Shown piece after piece: positions 8,511-18,076 of a DNA stretch of 32,322 nucleotides. The stretch spans positions 1 to 32,322 of the forward strand of contig JAAXWU010000012.1 of the NCBI GenBank assembly GCA_013334855.1. The letters run 5' to 3'. This DNA is from Chlorobaculum sp. Its GTDB lineage: Bacteria; Bacteroidota; Chlorobiia; Chlorobiales; Chlorobiaceae. The notes under the pieces are model-generated. The model saw only the letters and a program-made list of their open reading frames with translations, ran no database searches and was not told where the DNA came from. The translations under genes and the position numbers were made by a program. Every line of letters begins with the position of its first letter. The stretch's first letter is position 1.

Positions 8511-8660
8511 AGTCTTCAATATAGCGACTGGTTTATTTTTCTGCTAACCCCTGTATTCCATTGCTGTTTTTGCCGGGTCACGGTATTGCCGGTGGCCGAT
8601 TTTTTCCACACTTTTCCGGGAATGGCTTACGCTTCATTCAACAATAAACAACAGAGAACC

Positions 8661-8867
8661 ATGAAAACCGAAATACATGTCAGCGGAATGCGCTGTTCCG
8701 GCTGCGAAATGCTCATCAGCGAAGCCCTCGAAGAGATGGAGGGGGTCGAAAAGGCCAGCGCCTCCCACCAGACCGGCGTGGTCGTGGTCGAGTACGAAGA
8801 GTCGCAGGTCGATCCCGAATCGATGAAAAAGGTGATCGAGGGGCAGGGATTCAGGGTGACCGCCTGA
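8661..8867 (+). CDS. Small heavy-metal-associated (HMA) domain protein, CopZ-like
   Basis: A 68-residue protein from ATG 8661, preceded by an AGAGAA site; the open frame extends upstream, but MKTEIHVSGMRCSGCE is the natural start. It is a single ferredoxin-like HMA domain. The metal-binding loop is MRCSGC (C-x2-C, residues about 12-15), and it ends in the typical GFRVTA. Family members bind Cu(I) or other soft metal ions and pass them to P-type ATPases or store them. No ATPase or metal-responsive regulator is in the window, so the metal is not defined. It is divergent from the TPR-men operon. Confidence 0.9.
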   Translation: MKTEIHVSGMRCSGCEMLISEALEEMEGVEKASASHQTGVVVVEYEESQVDPESMKKVIEGQGFRVTA

Positions 8868-8893
8868 CGGACGAGTGGCGGAAATCCTGCAAT

Positions 8894-8921
8894 AAAAAAA
8901 GCCTCTGGTTTTGCCAGAGGC
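8894..8921 (-). terminator. Intrinsic terminator of tRNA-Asp
   Basis: An 8-bp perfect stem (GCCTCTGG at 8901-8908 with CCAGAGGC at 8914-8921) has a 5-base loop. Read on the minus strand it is followed by seven Ts (complement of 8894-8900), the arrangement of a strong rho-independent terminator 18 bases beyond the tRNA 3' end. On the plus strand it has only three Ts but may also end the HMA gene. Confidence 0.88.
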
Positions 8922-8939
8922 TTTCCGGGGGAAACGGTG

Positions 8940-9014
8940 CGGAGCTGACGGGGCTCGAACCCGCGACCTCCTACGTGACAGGCAGGCGCTCTAACCAGAC
9001 TGAGCTACAGCTCC
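8940..9014 (-). tRNA. tRNA-Asp (anticodon GTC)
   Basis: A cloverleaf can be drawn on the minus strand. The acceptor stem GGAGCTG pairs with CAGCTCC, the D-arm is GCTC-AGTCTGGTTA-GAGC, the anticodon arm is CCTGC-CTGTCAC-GTAGG with GTC in the loop, and the T-arm is GCGGG-TTCGAGC-CCCGT. The discriminator base is G, as expected for tRNA-Asp. The gene is 75 bases long and does not encode the 3' CCA, which must be added by CCA-adding enzyme. It has its own promoter-like sequence and terminator and is a single-gene unit. Confidence 0.96.
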
Positions 9015-9032
9015 GTTCCTTGATGGTGGACA

Positions 9033-9061
9033 AATGTAGAAAACCGGATTGTTGTTTCCAA
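9033..9061 (-). promoter_or_regulatory. Sigma70-type promoter of tRNA-Asp
   Basis: On the minus strand TTGGAA (complement of 9056-9061) and TACATT (complement of 9033-9038) are separated by exactly 17 bases, placing a start point about 12 bases before the tRNA. Spacing and position fit well; this is a prediction from sequence only. Confidence 0.5.
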
Positions 9062-9229
9062 ACAAAAATTTCTTTTTTGTCACAATGGCTGTCATTTTTC
9101 GGCAAGTGAGAAGAAGCGCTTGCGGGAATACGGATAATGCCGGGAGTTTCTTAAATTTACTGCCGTAGTGACGGTAACCTCCGCTTCCTGCGGCGTATAT
9201 TTTCTGCAAACGCAAAATGCCACAAGCTC

Positions 9230-10573
<1,344 letters not shown>

Positions 10574-10627
10574 GCCGACCTTACTGCACGGAAAACAGTA
10601 TTTAGTTTAATTTATTGGATTTACGAT

Positions 10628-10915
10628 ATGTCAGTCACGAAAGAAAATGTCGCCTACATCGCCGAGCTTGCCCGTCTGAAGTTCACCGATGCCGAGCAGG
10701 AGAAGATGACCAGCGAACTCAACATGATCCTGCACTACATCGAGAAGCTCAACGAGGTCGATACCGAGGGGGTCGCGCCGCTCAGCAGCATTCACGATCA
10801 AATCAACGTGCTGCGCGAGGATGTCGAGCACACGCCGCTCTCGAACGCCGAGGCGCTGAAAAACGCGCCCGACAAGCAGGATCGCTTCTTCAAGGTGCCG
10901 AAGGTGATCGGCTGA
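10628..10915 (+). CDS. gatC: Aspartyl/glutamyl-tRNA(Asn/Gln) amidotransferase subunit C
   Basis: A 95-residue protein matching GatC throughout: [17 protein letters not shown] at the N-terminus, then [22 protein letters not shown], and a C-terminal tail [11 protein letters not shown]. GatC is the small subunit that holds GatA and GatB together in the cytoplasmic complex converting Glu-tRNA(Gln) or Asp-tRNA(Asn) to the amide forms. GatA and GatB are not here, as is common when gatC is unlinked. It is followed 7 bases later by the DUF167 gene, suggesting one transcript gatC-DUF167-dtd. Confidence 0.96.
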   Translation: MSVTKENVAYIAELARLKFTDAEQEKMTSELNMILHYIEKLNEVDTEGVAPLSSIHDQINVLREDVEHTPLSNAEALKNAPDKQDRFFKVPKVIG

Positions 10916-10922
10916 ACCCGCC

Positions 10923-11240
10923 ATGTCGCCAATCAGCCAGAAGGGCGACGCGGTCTGTCTTTCCGTGCGCGTGCAGCCCCGCTCGTCCAAAAGCGGGGTT
11001 GCGGGCATGTACGGCGAGCAGATCAAAATCTGCCTCAAATCCGCGCCGGTCGATAACGCGGCCAACAAGGAGTGCTGCGAGCTGCTCGCCAAGGCGCTCG
11101 GCGTGCCGCGCTCCAGCGTGTCGGTGATGAACGGCGCAAGTTCCCGCAGCAAGGTGCTGAAGGTCGAGGGTGTCACGCAGTCAGCCGTCCGCGAGGCGCT
11201 TGCGTCATCACTCGGCGGTGAAGTGGAGAGCGGCTTATGA
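10923..11240 (+). CDS. DUF167 (YggU-type) family protein
   Basis: A 105-residue protein with the DUF167 pattern: [16 protein letters not shown] near the start, then the strongly conserved [27 protein letters not shown], and later the [11 protein letters not shown] strand. Structures of the family show a small alpha/beta fold, but no biochemical role is established. Its last four bases overlap the start of dtd (ATGA at 11237-11240), the usual sign of translational coupling, and it follows gatC by 7 bases. Confidence 0.93.
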   Translation: MSPISQKGDAVCLSVRVQPRSSKSGVAGMYGEQIKICLKSAPVDNAANKECCELLAKALGVPRSSVSVMNGASSRSKVLKVEGVTQSAVREALASSLGGEVESGL

Positions 11241-11710
11241 GAACGGTTGTCCAGCGGGCGGGCGAGGCGAGCGTCACCATCGGCGGCGCAGTGCACAGCG
11301 GCATCGGCGCGGGGCTGCTCGTGCTTGCGGGAATCTCGCGTGATGACACGGAGGCCGATCTCGCCTGGATGAGCCGAAAAATTCCGAACCTGCGCATTTT
11401 CGAGGACGACGAGGGGAAGATGAATCGCTCGCTCAAGGACATTGGCGGCGAGCTGCTCGTCGTCTCGCAATTCACGCTCTACGCCGACGCCAGCCGCGGC
11501 AACCGCCCCGGCTTCTCCGAATCCGCGCCGCCGGAGGTCGCCAAGGCGCTGTTCGACCGCTTCGTCGAATCGATCCGCCGCGAGGCCGGTTGCGCGGTCA
11601 AAACCGGCGTCTTCGGCGCGGATATGCAGGTCTCGCTCGTCAACGACGGCCCGGTCACCATCATTCTCGAATCACCGAAAAAATCGGGCAGCTCTGCGTT
11701 ATTGTCGTGA
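11237..11710 (+). CDS. dtd: D-aminoacyl-tRNA deacylase
   Basis: A 157-residue protein that removes D-amino acids (and glycine) wrongly attached to tRNA. Both signature motifs are present: SQFTLYAD at 77-84 and NDGPVTI at 136-142 (the family's N-x-GP-x-T motif), which together form the active site across the dimer. The N-terminal [15 protein letters not shown] is also typical. The start overlaps the DUF167 stop (ATGA). It acts in the cytoplasm as a translation quality-control enzyme. The C-terminal dozen residues ([12 protein letters not shown]) extend slightly past the usual end. Confidence 0.97.
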   Translation: MRTVVQRAGEASVTIGGAVHSGIGAGLLVLAGISRDDTEADLAWMSRKIPNLRIFEDDEGKMNRSLKDIGGELLVVSQFTLYADASRGNRPGFSESAPPEVAKALFDRFVESIRREAGCAVKTGVFGADMQVSLVNDGPVTIILESPKKSGSSALLS

Positions 11711-11801
11711 GCAACCCGAGGACAAGGCGGATGGAGCGCCGAAACGGGTTTTGTATTCAGAACTGTTTTAATCTCGACAGTTGTCGGGACATTCCAGAAT
11801 C

Positions 11802-11922
11802 TTGCATTAAAATTGCCCCGGCTTTCAAGCCGGGGTTTAAGGGTAACACAAAATAATAATGGGCTTTAGCCCAATTTCTTCTTTCGGTGACTGTTATGAA
11901 TTTATTGTTGCCGGAATAATAA
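11802..11922 (+). repeat. MITE/REP-like palindromic element, copy A
   Basis: About 120 bases holding two perfect hairpins: CCCCGGCTT-TC-AAGCCGGGG (11816-11835) and GGGCT-TT-AGCCC (11861-11872), joined by an A/T-rich linker with ACAAAATAA, and ending in TTTATTGTTGCCGGAATAATAA. The same order of blocks occurs inverted at 24508-24650. The left end of this copy lacks the terminal repeat seen in the other copy. It sits in the leader of kdsB and ends 12 bases before that gene's start. Confidence 0.8.
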
Positions 11923-11934
11923 GAGAACTTTCCC

Positions 11935-12681
11935 ATGAACGCCGTCATCGTCATTCCCGCCCGTCTCAGTTCCAGCCGCCTGAAAGAGAAGATGCTCGCC
12001 GATCTTGAAGGCGAGCCGCTGATCGTGCGCACCTGGCAACAGGCGACCAAGTCGCGCCTGGCGAGCCGGGTGGTGGTGGCGACCGACAGCGAGCGCATTT
12101 TCGCGGTGCTCCGCGAGGCTGGGGCGGAGGTGGTGATGACCTCGCCCGACCTCACCTGCGGCACCGACCGCATCGCCGAGGCCGCCGGGCAGGTGGGCGG
12201 CGACGTGTTCGTCAACCTCCAGGGCGACGAACCGCTGATCGATCCCGCGACGATCGACCTGGCCATCGCGCCATTCTTTGAGGATGGCCCGCCACCCGAC
12301 TGCACCACGCTTGTCTTTCCGCTGAAGCCGGACGAACGGCACCTGATCGACGACCCGCACGTGGTCAAGGCGGTGCTCGACACCCGGGGCAACGCGCTCT
12401 ACTTCTCGCGTTGCCCGATTCCCTACCGCCGCGAAACCGTCGAAGCCACGAGATACTACCGCCACATCGGCCTCTACGCCTTCCGCGCCGACGTGCTCAG
12501 GGCGTTCGTCGCGCTTCCCCCCTCGATGCTCGAACGCACAGAATCCCTCGAACAACTCCGCCTCCTCGAAAACGGCTACCGAATCCGCTGCATCGAGACA
12601 ACAACCGACACACCGGGCGTGAACACCGAGGAGGAGCTGGAGGAGGTGCGAAGGTTGTTCAGGGCGAGGTATGGGGTTTAA
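11935..12681 (+). CDS. kdsB: 3-deoxy-manno-octulosonate cytidylyltransferase (CMP-Kdo synthetase)
   Basis: A 248-residue nucleotidyltransferase that activates Kdo with CTP for lipid A/LPS core synthesis. It begins with [18 protein letters not shown], the nucleotide-binding motif, continues with [12 protein letters not shown], the [13 protein letters not shown] motif (about residues 90-102) that carries a metal/CTP-binding Asp, and has the downstream [10 protein letters not shown] segment of KdsB enzymes. Length matches the family. The ATG at 11935 follows an AAGAGAA site formed at the end of a repeat element. It is cytoplasmic, and consistent with an LPS-bearing outer membrane. Confidence 0.97.
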   Translation: MNAVIVIPARLSSSRLKEKMLADLEGEPLIVRTWQQATKSRLASRVVVATDSERIFAVLREAGAEVVMTSPDLTCGTDRIAEAAGQVGGDVFVNLQGDEPLIDPATIDLAIAPFFEDGPPPDCTTLVFPLKPDERHLIDDPHVVKAVLDTRGNALYFSRCPIPYRRETVEATRYYRHIGLYAFRADVLRAFVALPPSMLERTESLEQLRLLENGYRIRCIETTTDTPGVNTEEELEEVRRLFRARYGV

Positions 12682-12699
12682 GATGAGGCAAGTGTTATA

Positions 12700-13644
12700 T
12701 TGAATAAGACAACAACCCCTATGTTGAAAAAAGCTGAATATCTGGAAGCGAAAGCCGCATTCTCGCAAGGGTTTCAGGCGTTTGTCCAAAACCTGCGTGC
12801 TCATGTGAGCGCTGAAAATGGCGAGTGGACGGTCAAAGGCTTCATCGATATTTACCGGAATATTTACACGATCAGTTCAGACACCAAGATTGTTTCTAAA
12901 ATTCTTGAAATACATCTATTTCCAAAAATTCTTCAGTTTGCCGCAGAACAGGGATATTCGATAGTTCTTGCTGAACACCAGAACTGGTATCCTGACCTGA
13001 GTTTCGTAAATGTTGTTAACCCACAAATAAAGTTTGCAGTTGATCTGAAAACGACGTATCGAGACCCTGCATGTGAAGGGCATGTTAATGGCTTTACGCT
13101 TGGGAGTCATGGTGCGTATTTTAAAAATCGCACTTCATCCAAGAATATTCAGTTTCCGTACGATGATTATTCGGGACATTTTTGTCTGGGCATAATCTAC
13201 AGCAGGCTTGATGCAGTCGATGTTGATGAAACGGAGATTATCAATGTAAAAGAGCTTGATGATGAGCCCGGTAGTATTCAGCAAATTGGCCAGAGGACAG
13301 TTACAACCGTTGATAGTTTGCGTTCTATAACTTCGGTTATCAAGGATTTTCAGTTTTTTGTGTGTGAGAAATGGCAATTGGCAAGCGACCGTCAAGGATC
13401 GGGTAATACAGCGAACATTGGCTCGATTACTGCTATCGATGATATTCTGAAGAGTAACGGTATTTTTGCCAGGCTGGGAGAGGATTGGTTTGATGAGTAC
13501 TGGATGAATTATGGAGTGACAACAATGAGACGTGGCGGTGAGACGATCACGATAAAGCGGCTTGAGGATTTTATCGAGTTTAAAAGTTGTGATAAAAGTC
13601 TTATCGTCCCGGTGGTAACAAAAAGAAAAAGAAGGACTGAATGA
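12700..13644 (+). CDS. EcoRV-like type II restriction endonuclease
   Basis: A homologue of EcoRV (recognises GATATC). The catalytic PD-DxK residues align with identical spacing: Asp99 (in WYPDLSF), Asp115 and Lys117 (in VDLKTTY), corresponding to EcoRV Asp74, Asp90 and Lys92; Glu70 matches EcoRV Glu45 at the same distance. The recognition loop is GSGNTANIGSI, close to EcoRV's GSGNTTNIGSI, so the same or a very similar target is likely. It has 314 residues from TTG 12700 (GAGG about 11 bases upstream) or 307 from ATG 12721 (no ribosome site). EcoRV has 245; the extra length is at the N-terminus, around 170-210 and in the basic tail KRKRR. It overlaps the methylase by ATGA and is AT-richer than its neighbours, suggesting transfer. 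Confidence 0.94.
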   Translation: MNKTTTPMLKKAEYLEAKAAFSQGFQAFVQNLRAHVSAENGEWTVKGFIDIYRNIYTISSDTKIVSKILEIHLFPKILQFAAEQGYSIVLAEHQNWYPDLSFVNVVNPQIKFAVDLKTTYRDPACEGHVNGFTLGSHGAYFKNRTSSKNIQFPYDDYSGHFCLGIIYSRLDAVDVDETEIINVKELDDEPGSIQQIGQRTVTTVDSLRSITSVIKDFQFFVCEKWQLASDRQGSGNTANIGSITAIDDILKSNGIFARLGEDWFDEYWMNYGVTTMRRGGETITIKRLEDFIEFKSCDKSLIVPVVTKRKRRTE

Positions 13645-14582
13645 AGCGAGTTATTACACCACCGATCAAAAGCCAAGGGATCAAAACAAAGCTCGTTCCC
13701 TGGATTCAGGCGCTTGTTCCGTCGGTAAGAGGCCGCTGGATAGAGCCTTTTCTTGGGACGGGAGTTGTTGCATTCAACTCTGGCTTCAAACGGGCTTTGC
13801 TGGGCGATACCAATCCGCATATCATCAATTTCTATAAACAGATTCAGCAAGGAACCATATGGCCAGCACAGGTTCGTTTGTTTCTTGAGTCCGAAGGTGA
13901 GGCTTTACGTCAGGCAGATAACGACGGTTATGATTATTTTAACATTGTAAAGCAACGCTTCAACCGTTTGCATTCTCCTCTCGATTTTCTTTTCCTTTCT
14001 CGTGCCGGATTTAATGGCATGATGCGTTTCAACAAAAAGGGTGACTGGAATATTCCTTTTTGCAAGAAGCCGGAGCGTTTCGCCAAGGCTTATGTGACAA
14101 AAATTGTCAATCAGGTGTATGATGTCGCGTGCCTGATTCAGCCAGAATGGGAGTTCAGGCTTTCAACGTTCGAGTCGTTGATTCTGGATGCTGAAGAAGA
14201 GGATATTATCTATTGTGATCCTCCGTATGCCGGACGTTATGTCGATTATTTCAACGGATGGACAGATGAAGATGAAGAACGTCTTTTCGAACTGCTATTA
14301 GCAACCAAAGCCAAATTCATTTTATCGACATGGCATCACAACGATTACCGGAAAAATGAGATGATCGACCGTTATTGGAACCGTTTCAATCTCGTGACGC
14401 GGGACCATTTCTATCATTCCGGCGGCAAGATCGAGAATCGAAGATCAATTGTCGAGGCGCTTGTTTATAATTTTTCTGCTAATATCCACCAGCACAATCA
14501 CGGTGTCGTACCGAAACCCGAGCAACTGGTGCTTCTCGATGAGCGGGCAGAATACATCGCAGAACAGTTGAGCCGGGCGTGA
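13641..14582 (+). CDS. M.EcoRV-like adenine-N6 DNA methyltransferase (Dam family)
   Basis: A 313-residue methylase that should protect the EcoRV-type site from the partner nuclease. It opens with PPIKSQGIKTKLVPWI (SAM-contact motif X at the N-terminus, as in Dam/alpha-class enzymes), motif I IEPFLGTGVVAFN (about 34-46) binds SAM, LGDTNPH follows, and the catalytic motif IV is DPPY at 193-196. FLSRAGFNGMMRFN and STWHHNDYRKN are shared with M.EcoRV. The start overlaps the nuclease stop (ATGA at 13641-13644), so the two are translationally coupled with the nuclease first. The C-terminus runs about 25 residues past the M.EcoRV end. No C-protein gene is present. Confidence 0.95.
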   Translation: MKRVITPPIKSQGIKTKLVPWIQALVPSVRGRWIEPFLGTGVVAFNSGFKRALLGDTNPHIINFYKQIQQGTIWPAQVRLFLESEGEALRQADNDGYDYFNIVKQRFNRLHSPLDFLFLSRAGFNGMMRFNKKGDWNIPFCKKPERFAKAYVTKIVNQVYDVACLIQPEWEFRLSTFESLILDAEEEDIIYCDPPYAGRYVDYFNGWTDEDEERLFELLLATKAKFILSTWHHNDYRKNEMIDRYWNRFNLVTRDHFYHSGGKIENRRSIVEALVYNFSANIHQHNHGVVPKPEQLVLLDERAEYIAEQLSRA

Positions 14583-14594
14583 TTGATTTCGTGC

Positions 14595-14699
14595 TTACCC
14601 ACCAACCCGCGCCTCCCGGCGTCCGTCGAGGAAGGTCACGCTGATCTCTGCGCCTGTTTCCTGCGATACGGCGGAGGTGATGTATCGTTCCTGACCGCT
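14595..14699 (-). pseudogene. Possible C-terminal remnant of an xseA-like gene
   Basis: On the minus strand a 34-codon frame without a start codon runs to TAA (complement of 14595-14597). It contains TSAVSQETGAEISVTFLDGRREARV. This resembles the end of exodeoxyribonuclease VII large subunits, where a '...V-V-F-DG-...-A-V' strand closes the protein. An in-frame TGA lies just upstream. If the reading is right, the rest of the gene was lost, perhaps when the restriction-modification genes arrived. Short length makes this tentative; a chance frame is equally possible. Confidence 0.25.
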
Positions 14700-14790
14700 T
14701 GCGGATCATGCATAACCTCTCGTTGTCCCTCGCTCAAACGTTGAATAGCGTCACTATTCAGCGAACCATTGCCATTGGGCACTCCCGAGC

Positions 14791-16737
14791 CTACGCAAAT
14801 ATCCCGTCCATCGGTACGATGGGCAGCGGGGTCTGCCTCAGCGATTCCTTTGCGGCGATGGCGTTGGCGGCTTGCCTGCCGGTGAAGACGGCGGCTTCCA
14901 TCAGAAAAACCGGGGCTTTGGTGCGAACCCAGTCGCCCGCGAGGTAGAGATTGCTGTAGGGTGTTTCGACGCCGGGGCGTTTGGCGTGGTCGCCCGGGGC
15001 CCAGCGGGTGAAGTTGGATTGCATCATGAAAATTTCGTGCCGGATCGTCGCGTTGCGGGTTTCGGGGAACATGGCGTGCAGCTCGCGCAGCATCGTTGCC
15101 CTGATCTCGGCTTCGGGGCGAACGTCTTGCGGCGCGACGGCGTAGGCGTGCAGCTCGGCGACGCAGCCGCCGGTGCGTTTGGCCCAACTGATGAAGGGCT
15201 GCTGGAAGCTCGAATAGAAGGTGATCGAGTCGGTGTAGGTGTAGCCCGACACGGTGTAGAACGGGTACGTCGCCGAAGGAACCGGGCGGTCGAGCCAGAC
15301 GCGCCACACCACGTAGGGATCGGCCTCGCCAAGCGCGGTTACGCGCCCGGCAAAGTCGCGGTTGGCGGGCTGGCTGCCAGCGATCAACTCGCGCGAGCCG
15401 CGCACGTCCGAGGCCAGTACGCAGTAGTCGCACGGCAGCTCCTCGTCGGCGACGACCACCGGAGCCGGGGTCGCCGACGCCTGCTCGACGACGAGCAGCT
15501 CGCCCTCTTCCCTCACCGCGAGCCTCGCCAGCGGCGCTTTGGGCGGTCCGCTGACCGGTACGCCGTCGGCGTCGAACCGACCGGCGTGGCAGGGGCAGTA
15601 GAGGCCCTCCGTGCCCGCCTCCGGGCTGACCGGGCAGCCCATGTGGGTGCAGCGGGCGTCGAAAGCCACCCACGCTGAATCCCGCTTCGTGACCACAACG
15701 GGAATCCCGCTCTCCGCCATGTGTTGCTTCCAGCCCGATTCGGGCAGGTCGCGCTTCGGTATCGAGGCCAACACCGCGCCGCTCGCGGCTCCCGCGCCCG
15801 CGAGACGCACCGCCGTGACCCGGCCGTTCTGCATTGCGAGGTTGCGGGCCTTCTGGCCTTTCAGCACCCGTACGCCCATCGCTTTCAGCTTGCGCTCCAG
15901 CGGATCGATAAGAGCGCTCATGCAGTCCTTCGTGGTGATTCTGAACGACAACCCCTCCGGACTGCCCATGAAGTAGAAGTGAAAATAGCGCATCGCTTCG
16001 GCGGCGGAGAGCACCTCCATGCGGTTCATGGTGGCGTCCGAAAACGGGTGCAGCACCGTGTCGATGAAGGCCGGGAGCACCTCGCCCCGGCGGCAGTAGG
16101 TCATGAAGTCGATCTTGTCCCACTCCTTGAAGGTGCGGTCGTAGTCGTACCGGAACATGCTGATCACCGGCCACAAGCCGGGGTACTCTTTCAGGAACGA
16201 GGCGATGTCGAGCCGCTTGGACTGCTCCACCACCGAGATGATGTTGAGCGGAAACAGCTTTGGCGTCTGGCCGAACACCTCGACCTGTTTGTCGCTGAAG
16301 ATCACCGGATAGCCGGGCGAGGTGGTGAACATCTCGCTGCCGATGCCTGCCGAGGCGAACATTTCGTTGAGGTTGTAGTACTGGTCGAAAAAGCCGTGAA
16401 AGCCGTGCTCCACCGGAAAGCGCTCGCCAAGCGCGTCGATCTGCCAGCCGGTCAGCTTGCCGCCGAGCGACGGCGAGGCCTCGACGAGCGTCACCTCGAA
16501 GTTCCGGCGCGCCAGTTCGAGCGCCGAGCTGATTCCGGCCAGGCCGCCGCCAATCACCACCGCCTTTTTCGGCGTCGTCAGCTTTTCGGCCAGCTCGTCG
16601 TTATGCTTGCCGGAGGTGTCGAAAAACTCCTTGCGCGGCTGATAGTAACCGACCAGTCCTGCGGTCGCGGCAGTCAGAACGCCCGCTCCGATGCCGGCGC
16701 GTTTGAGGAAGTGCTGGAAAAACTCGCGTCGCTGCAT
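14791..16737 (-). CDS. FAD-dependent desaturase-like oxidoreductase with embedded Rieske [2Fe-2S] domain and Tat-type signal
   Basis: A 648-residue protein. The N-terminus (QRREFFQHFLKRAG, then a hydrophobic stretch to about residue 31) looks like a twin-arginine signal, so it may be exported folded. A dinucleotide-binding motif VIGGGLAGISSALELARR (61-78) opens a phytoene-desaturase/amine-oxidase FAD domain, which resumes near the C-terminus (NLYLAGDWVRT). Inserted in the middle is a Rieske domain with C363-T-H365 and C381-P-C-H384 as cluster ligands. The mixed architecture suggests electron flow between a Rieske cluster and FAD on a hydrophobic, perhaps carotenoid-like, substrate; this is inference. 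It is divergent from queG. I do not recognise a characterised homologue by name. Confidence 0.85.
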   Translation of the reverse strand: MQRREFFQHFLKRAGIGAGVLTAATAGLVGYYQPRKEFFDTSGKHNDELAEKLTTPKKAVVIGGGLAGISSALELARRNFEVTLVEASPSLGGKLTGWQIDALGERFPVEHGFHGFFDQYYNLNEMFASAGIGSEMFTTSPGYPVIFSDKQVEVFGQTPKLFPLNIISVVEQSKRLDIASFLKEYPGLWPVISMFRYDYDRTFKEWDKIDFMTYCRRGEVLPAFIDTVLHPFSDATMNRMEVLSAAEAMRYFHFYFMGSPEGLSFRITTKDCMSALIDPLERKLKAMGVRVLKGQKARNLAMQNGRVTAVRLAGAGAASGAVLASIPKRDLPESGWKQHMAESGIPVVVTKRDSAWVAFDARCTHMGCPVSPEAGTEGLYCPCHAGRFDADGVPVSGPPKAPLARLAVREEGELLVVEQASATPAPVVVADEELPCDYCVLASDVRGSRELIAGSQPANRDFAGRVTALGEADPYVVWRVWLDRPVPSATYPFYTVSGYTYTDSITFYSSFQQPFISWAKRTGGCVAELHAYAVAPQDVRPEAEIRATMLRELHAMFPETRNATIRHEIFMMQSNFTRWAPGDHAKRPGVETPYSNLYLAGDWVRTKAPVFLMEAAVFTGRQAANAIAAKESLRQTPLPIVPMDGIFA

Positions 16738-16853
16738 GGAGAAATTGGTGGCGGTTCGAGAGGTTGCGGAACAACTACGTGAAACTGCATCGTATATTTA
16801 AGAAAATAAGAAGGTTATCGCAACGTTCCCGAATCGATATATCTGAAAAGCGG

Positions 16854-17774
<921 letters not shown>

Positions 17775-17913
17775 CCGATTTCAAACGTGAATCATCTCAT
17801 ACTTCGCGTCATCGTCCTCAGACGTCAGTCATCAGGATTGTCCTGCCGCAGGGCAGTGATGAGCGTAAAAAGCGCTATGCTCAGGCTGACGGCTGAGACG
17901 CAAACGGGGTTTT

Positions 17914-17943
17914 TTGCTGCTCGTGAATTATTCAGGTTATATT
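17914..17943 (+). promoter_or_regulatory. Candidate promoter for pnp with a long untranslated leader
   Basis: TTGCTG (17914-17919) and TATATT (17938-17943) are 18 bases apart. They lie in an AT-rich part of the 302-base gap between queG and pnp and would give a leader of about 125 bases. Otherwise I see no gene in this gap. The leader could matter because pnp is autoregulated through its leader in enterobacteria, but no RNase III-type stem is obvious here. Confidence 0.35.
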
Positions 17944-18076
17944 ATATTGACTGACTTTAAATTTTTTGAATTGACTTCGCCAGTGACCGCCATCCAGGTT
18001 CCTGAAGTGCATCGACATGGTGTCGTCCCGAAGGTCCAACGAAGAGGTTCAACACTATTAACTACAACAGATTTTT

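Noticed and set aside
8518-8547. Promoter for the TPR-menF-menD operon (TTAGCA, 18 bases, TATATT on the minus strand)
   Set aside because: The implied start point would fall at the ATG itself, leaving no leader; not strong enough to list.
14636-16174. 512-residue alternative frame on the same strand as the FAD/Rieske gene
   Set aside because: Gly/Arg-rich shadow with no recognisable domain; the 648-residue frame carries the FAD and Rieske motifs.
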